A stretch of DNA of 64,000 nucleotides, taken from the NCBI GenBank assembly GCA_964645755.1, contig CAZYBT010000001.1:1-64000 (forward strand). The letters are read 5' to 3'. Of the stretch, positions 61,080 to 64,000 are shown piece after piece; the stretch's first letter is position 1, and each line of letters starts with the position of its first letter. The stretch is from VMCP01 sp964645755 (GTDB taxonomy: Bacteria > Bacteroidota > Bacteroidia > NS11-12g > UBA955). The notes beneath the pieces are model-generated. The model worked only from the letters and a program-made list of their open reading frames with translations. It was not told where the DNA came from and did not search any database. The position numbers were made by a program, and so were the translations under genes.

Positions 61080-62191
61080 AAAAATACCTAGCTTTAATCA
61101 TTTTTGCCCATTTTTCTGCATCGTTTGCTCAGGTACCTTCCTTCAATAGTGCTGTTCGTCTTGATGTCGCAACTTGGAATATTGAATGGTTTGGAGACCC
61201 ATCAAACGGTCCCTCAAATGAAACTACCCAGCTGAATAATGCTGTTCAACTCATTAAGGGAATGGACGTTGATATCATGTCGTTATGTGAAATAAGCGAT
61301 TCAGTTTATTGGAAAAAATTACTCAATGCATTGCCCGAATATGCTGGGGTCATCAGTACTTGGAATCAAACGCAAAAAACAGCTCTGATATTCAAGAAGA
61401 ATCAATTTGCTTGCTTATACTCCAAGCATGTTTTATCGCAATATGATTCTGACTTTGCAAGTGGTAGATTGCCTCTTGAAGTGTCCCTCCAAAGAAATTT
61501 AAATGGAAAGTTAGATACACTTTTTGTTTGGGTCATTCATTTAAAGGCAAACATTGGTACAACAACTCAAAAATCGGAATCATATAATAAAAGATATAAT
61601 GCGAGTGTTTATCTCAAAAATTATGTGAATCAATATTTTAGAAACAGAAAGGGTTTGATTATGGGGGACTGGAACGATGATTTTGACAAAAGTATTTTCA
61701 ATAACAATACAAGTCCGTTTGTGAATTGGCGCGATGACGCATCTTATTTGGTACCGTCGTATCAATTGAGCCTGAAGGGTCAAAGAACTACAGCATCCTA
61801 TTCTGACGCCATTGATCATATTGCAGTAACACCTGGATTAAAATCATTTTGGGTTAAAGATTCGGTTCAGGCCTTTTATGCAAATGCATATATTGGGAGT
61901 TTTTCTTCCAATACAAGCGATCATTTTCCTGTTTTTACACGTTTTTACGATCAAGTAAATGCACAGACGAATGCGACGACAGATTTTGAGGTTGAAAAGG
62001 TATTTTTCAATGGTCAATATTGGGAGGGAACAGAAAACGCATTAAATCAGAATATCAATGTATATTCAATGCTTGGCAAACTAATTTATTCTGGCAAATT
62101 ATCAGCATTTTTACCTCCAAGGGGATTATTGTTTGTGATTTCCAACTCAAATGGTTCAAATTTATTTAAAGGTAGCTGGTTGAGTTACTAA
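61076..62191 (+). CDS. Exported endonuclease/exonuclease/phosphatase-family protein
   Basis: This 371-residue protein has a signal peptide (residues 1-18, ending SFAQ) and a DNase I-like domain. The catalytic landmarks are present: Asn in ATWNIEWFG, Glu in MSLCEISD, His in WVIHLKANIG, Asp-x-Asn-like GDWNDDF, and Asp-His in SDHFPVF. The last 60 residues (INVYSMLGKLIYSGKLSAF, then RGLLFVIS) resemble a type IX secretion C-terminal sorting domain, shortened, which would put it outside the cell. Substrates could be DNA, phospholipids or other phosphodiesters. It overlaps nadK by four bases. Confidence 0.85.
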   Translation: MKKYLALIIFAHFSASFAQVPSFNSAVRLDVATWNIEWFGDPSNGPSNETTQLNNAVQLIKGMDVDIMSLCEISDSVYWKKLLNALPEYAGVISTWNQTQKTALIFKKNQFACLYSKHVLSQYDSDFASGRLPLEVSLQRNLNGKLDTLFVWVIHLKANIGTTTQKSESYNKRYNASVYLKNYVNQYFRNRKGLIMGDWNDDFDKSIFNNNTSPFVNWRDDASYLVPSYQLSLKGQRTTASYSDAIDHIAVTPGLKSFWVKDSVQAFYANAYIGSFSSNTSDHFPVFTRFYDQVNAQTNATTDFEVEKVFFNGQYWEGTENALNQNINVYSMLGKLIYSGKLSAFLPPRGLLFVISNSNGSNLFKGSWLSY

Positions 62192-62211
62192 TTTTCTTGT
62201 TTTTCGTTCAA

Positions 62212-62230
62212 AAGTGTTATTTTTACACTT
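62212..62230. promoter_or_regulatory. Inverted repeat before the GH13 gene
   Basis: AAGTGT and ACACTT form a perfect 6-bp inverted repeat around TATTTTT, ending three bases before the ATG at 62234. The centre plus first arm base read TATTTTTA, one mismatch from a -7 box, so this could be an operator over the promoter. Confidence 0.35.
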
Positions 62231-62233
62231 AGT

Positions 62234-64000
62234 ATGAGAAAATATGTATTTTCATTTCTAGTTTTTATCCAATATTTGAATTCATTGGGTGCTCAAAATC
62301 AATTTGCTCAAGATTTTTTCAAACCAATACAACTAGGCATCGGAGAAACAAAAATATGTTTGGGAGATTTTTTCCCGGGCGCAAGTATATTGAAAACCGA
62401 CATAGACCCCAACTCTGGTTATCGTGTGTTAAAACAAATTAAAGATACAGTATTTATTGTTTCATTGACTTCAAAGGTGAATCCAATGGCATTATTGAAT
62501 GTCACAATTAAAACAGCAGAATCTACGGTGAAATCCTATGTTTTGCCTTTAAAGAAAAATACCAAACAACAATTAAAATTCAAATTTCCTGACCTAAAGC
62601 ATCAATATAAAACTGTTGCTATCAAGGGCACATTTAACTCTTGGAATCCTCAAAGTACAGTTTTAGCATTTGAAAATGGATTTTGGTATGGTGAAGTTTG
62701 GGCGTCTGAGGGTGTACATCAATATGTTTTTGTTTGCGATCAAAGTAAGGAATTACGCGATCCATTGAATTCAGATTCAGTGAGTAATGGAATGGGTGCT
62801 TATAATTCTAAATTATCGATTGTTTCAAAGTTTATTTCCCTTAAAACTTTAGCCACAAATCAAGGTAAGAACAGTAAGATTTATTTAGAAACAAATATTT
62901 TGAATGGCGAAAAAGTTGATCAATTAAAAAATGTTCGGGTTATTGGATTGTATAACGACAATGTGATTTCTAAGATCATTTTGAATAAAAAGTTGAAGCA
63001 TAAGTCAAATCGAATCGAAACATGCATCATTGAAATTGAGTTACCAGAGGAAGCGATGAATGGAAAGTTGGGTTATTTGAGATCTTGGGTCTATTTATCG
63101 GGGGATAATGGGCTAAGCAATGATATTTTGGTTCCCTTTAAGAATGGTAAAAGGATTGTGGATGCTTCGCAGTTATCATTTAAAGATCCACGTACTTTGA
63201 TTATTTACAATCCAATGATTGACCGATTCAAGGATGGAAATAAAGAAAACAATCGCCCTTTGAACAGAGCCGATGTGAATCACAAGGTGGATTTTTGGGG
63301 AGGGGACATCAAAGGAATCACTCAAAAAATTGAGGATGGGTATTTTAAGAAAATGAATATCAACACATTGTGGGTGTCTCCTGTGGTTAAGAACCCAGAT
63401 GGTCCTTGGGGACAATGGAAATCTCCAAATACAAAATTCAGTGGTTATCATGGATATTGGCCAATTTCTTCTACTGAAACCGATACTCGGTTTTGCACTA
63501 AGTTAGAATTAGAGCAATTTATTCAAACAGCAGAAAAAAATGGAATCAACGTATTGTTAGATTACGTTGCGCATCATATTCATCAAGAACATCCACTTTA
63601 CAAATCGCATCCAGATTGGTATACTTCATTGTATTTGCCAGATGGATCTAAGAATACGGAGCGCTGGGATGAGTACAGATTGACAACTTGGTTTGATGAT
63701 TTTATGCCAACGTTTAATTTCTTTAAACCTGAGGTTGTTGAGGCAATGACAGATAGCGCGGTTTGGTGGATGCAAAATTATCCAATTTATGGTTTTAGAC
63801 ATGATGCTACCAAACATATACCGGATTTGTTTTGGCGTACGCTCACTAAAAAAATTAAAACCGAAGTTCTGATCCCTCAAAATAGGCCCGCTTATCAAAT
63901 TGGTGAAACTTATGGTAGCCCTGAGTTAATTGGATCATATATTGGTTCTGATTTATTGGATGCTCAATTCGATTTTAACCTTTACGATGCGGCGGTGGCA
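62234..64000 (+). CDS. GH13 alpha-amylase-family enzyme with N-terminal CBM48-like domain (cut by window end)
   Basis: An open frame of 589 codons from the ATG at 62234 reaches the last base without a stop. A signal peptide (residues 1-20, ending LGAQ) is followed by a beta-sandwich region and a carbohydrate-binding module resembling CBM48 (VAIKGTFNSWNPQ near 137). From about residue 320 comes a GH13 catalytic barrel: LLDYVAHHIHQEHP (region I), GFRHDATKHIP with the nucleophile Asp near 520 (region II) and QIGETYGSPE with the acid Glu near 555 (region III). It should cleave alpha-glucans in the periplasm or at the surface. The C-terminus lies outside the window. Confidence 0.93.
   Translation, partial: MRKYVFSFLVFIQYLNSLGAQNQFAQDFFKPIQLGIGETKICLGDFFPGASILKTDIDPNSGYRVLKQIKDTVFIVSLTSKVNPMALLNVTIKTAESTVKSYVLPLKKNTKQQLKFKFPDLKHQYKTVAIKGTFNSWNPQSTVLAFENGFWYGEVWASEGVHQYVFVCDQSKELRDPLNSDSVSNGMGAYNSKLSIVSKFISLKTLATNQGKNSKIYLETNILNGEKVDQLKNVRVIGLYNDNVISKIILNKKLKHKSNRIETCIIEIELPEEAMNGKLGYLRSWVYLSGDNGLSNDILVPFKNGKRIVDASQLSFKDPRTLIIYNPMIDRFKDGNKENNRPLNRADVNHKVDFWGGDIKGITQKIEDGYFKKMNINTLWVSPVVKNPDGPWGQWKSPNTKFSGYHGYWPISSTETDTRFCTKLELEQFIQTAEKNGINVLLDYVAHHIHQEHPLYKSHPDWYTSLYLPDGSKNTERWDEYRLTTWFDDFMPTFNFFKPEVVEAMTDSAVWWMQNYPIYGFRHDATKHIPDLFWRTLTKKIKTEVLIPQNRPAYQIGETYGSPELIGSYIGSDLLDAQFDFNLYDAAVA

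Noticed and set aside
62234..64000. Region after 62191 as non-coding, because no stop-bounded frame is present
   Set aside because: A single frame is open from the ATG at 62234 to the window edge with a signal peptide and GH13 motifs; it is simply cut off.
1..64000. tRNA, rRNA, CRISPR arrays, insertion sequences and prophage genes
   Set aside because: I looked for cloverleaf ends, conserved rRNA words, regularly spaced repeats and transposase or integrase motifs and found none I could support by eye.

Overview
The window comes from a Bacteroidota chromosome. The evidence is low G+C sequence by eye, TonB-dependent receptors with carboxypeptidase-regulatory N-termini, a GLPGLI-family protein, a fused E1 alpha/beta dehydrogenase, DUF2723/GT117, RibBA, a possible type IX secretion tail, and several TAnnTTTG (Bacteroidota -7) boxes just upstream of start codons. 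I cannot place it in an order or genus. No rRNA, tRNA, CRISPR array, insertion sequence or phage gene is visible.

Layout. 1-26147 is mostly housekeeping with surface genes mixed in: the start of an exported protein and a TonB receptor (minus strand), E1 alpha/beta, a retropepsin-like protein, a GreA/GreB-like factor plus aldehyde dehydrogenase, RibBA plus a flavin reductase-like protein, YqeY and GltX (divergent), GT117-like membrane protein, an RlmB-type methyltransferase, a nucleotide-sugar trio (DegT aminotransferase, Ugd, UDP-glucuronate decarboxylase), an outer-membrane barrel paired with a GLPGLI protein, an FkbM methyltransferase, RlmN and Der. 26148-26558 is a non-coding regulatory stretch.

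26559-55268 is one uninterrupted run of 29 same-strand genes with gaps of at most about 10 bases and many 4-base start/stop overlaps. It is a Wzx/Wzy-type surface polysaccharide locus: Wza-like exporter, Wzc-like tyrosine kinase, a CDP-3,6-dideoxyhexose set (RfbF, RfbG, RfbH, an RmlC-like epimerase, an SDR), flippase, polymerase, seven glycosyltransferase-type genes, two adjacent NodB-like deacetylase homologues, a HisC-like aminotransferase with a HAD phosphatase, a putative Fe(II)/2-oxoglutarate oxygenase and a PglC-type initiating transferase. It ends in a small acyl-assembly module: PglD-like acyltransferase, KASIII, acyl carrier protein, a second KASIII and a ketoreductase. A PglE-like aminotransferase and an FAD oxidoreductase follow in separate transcription units.

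How the genes may work together. The acyl module has two condensing enzymes, one carrier and one reductase but no dehydratase or enoyl reductase. That is the minimal set for a short (poly)hydroxy acid such as 3-hydroxybutyrate or 3,5-dihydroxyhexanoate. With the PglD-like transferase and the PglE-like aminotransferase, I infer that such an acid is placed on the amine of a 4-amino-4,6-dideoxy sugar. This is the most interesting system in the window. 58206-64000 holds a terminator, FolA, a single-POTRA Omp85-type barrel, NAD kinase, an exported endonuclease/exonuclease/phosphatase protein and a GH13 amylase-type enzyme cut by the window end.
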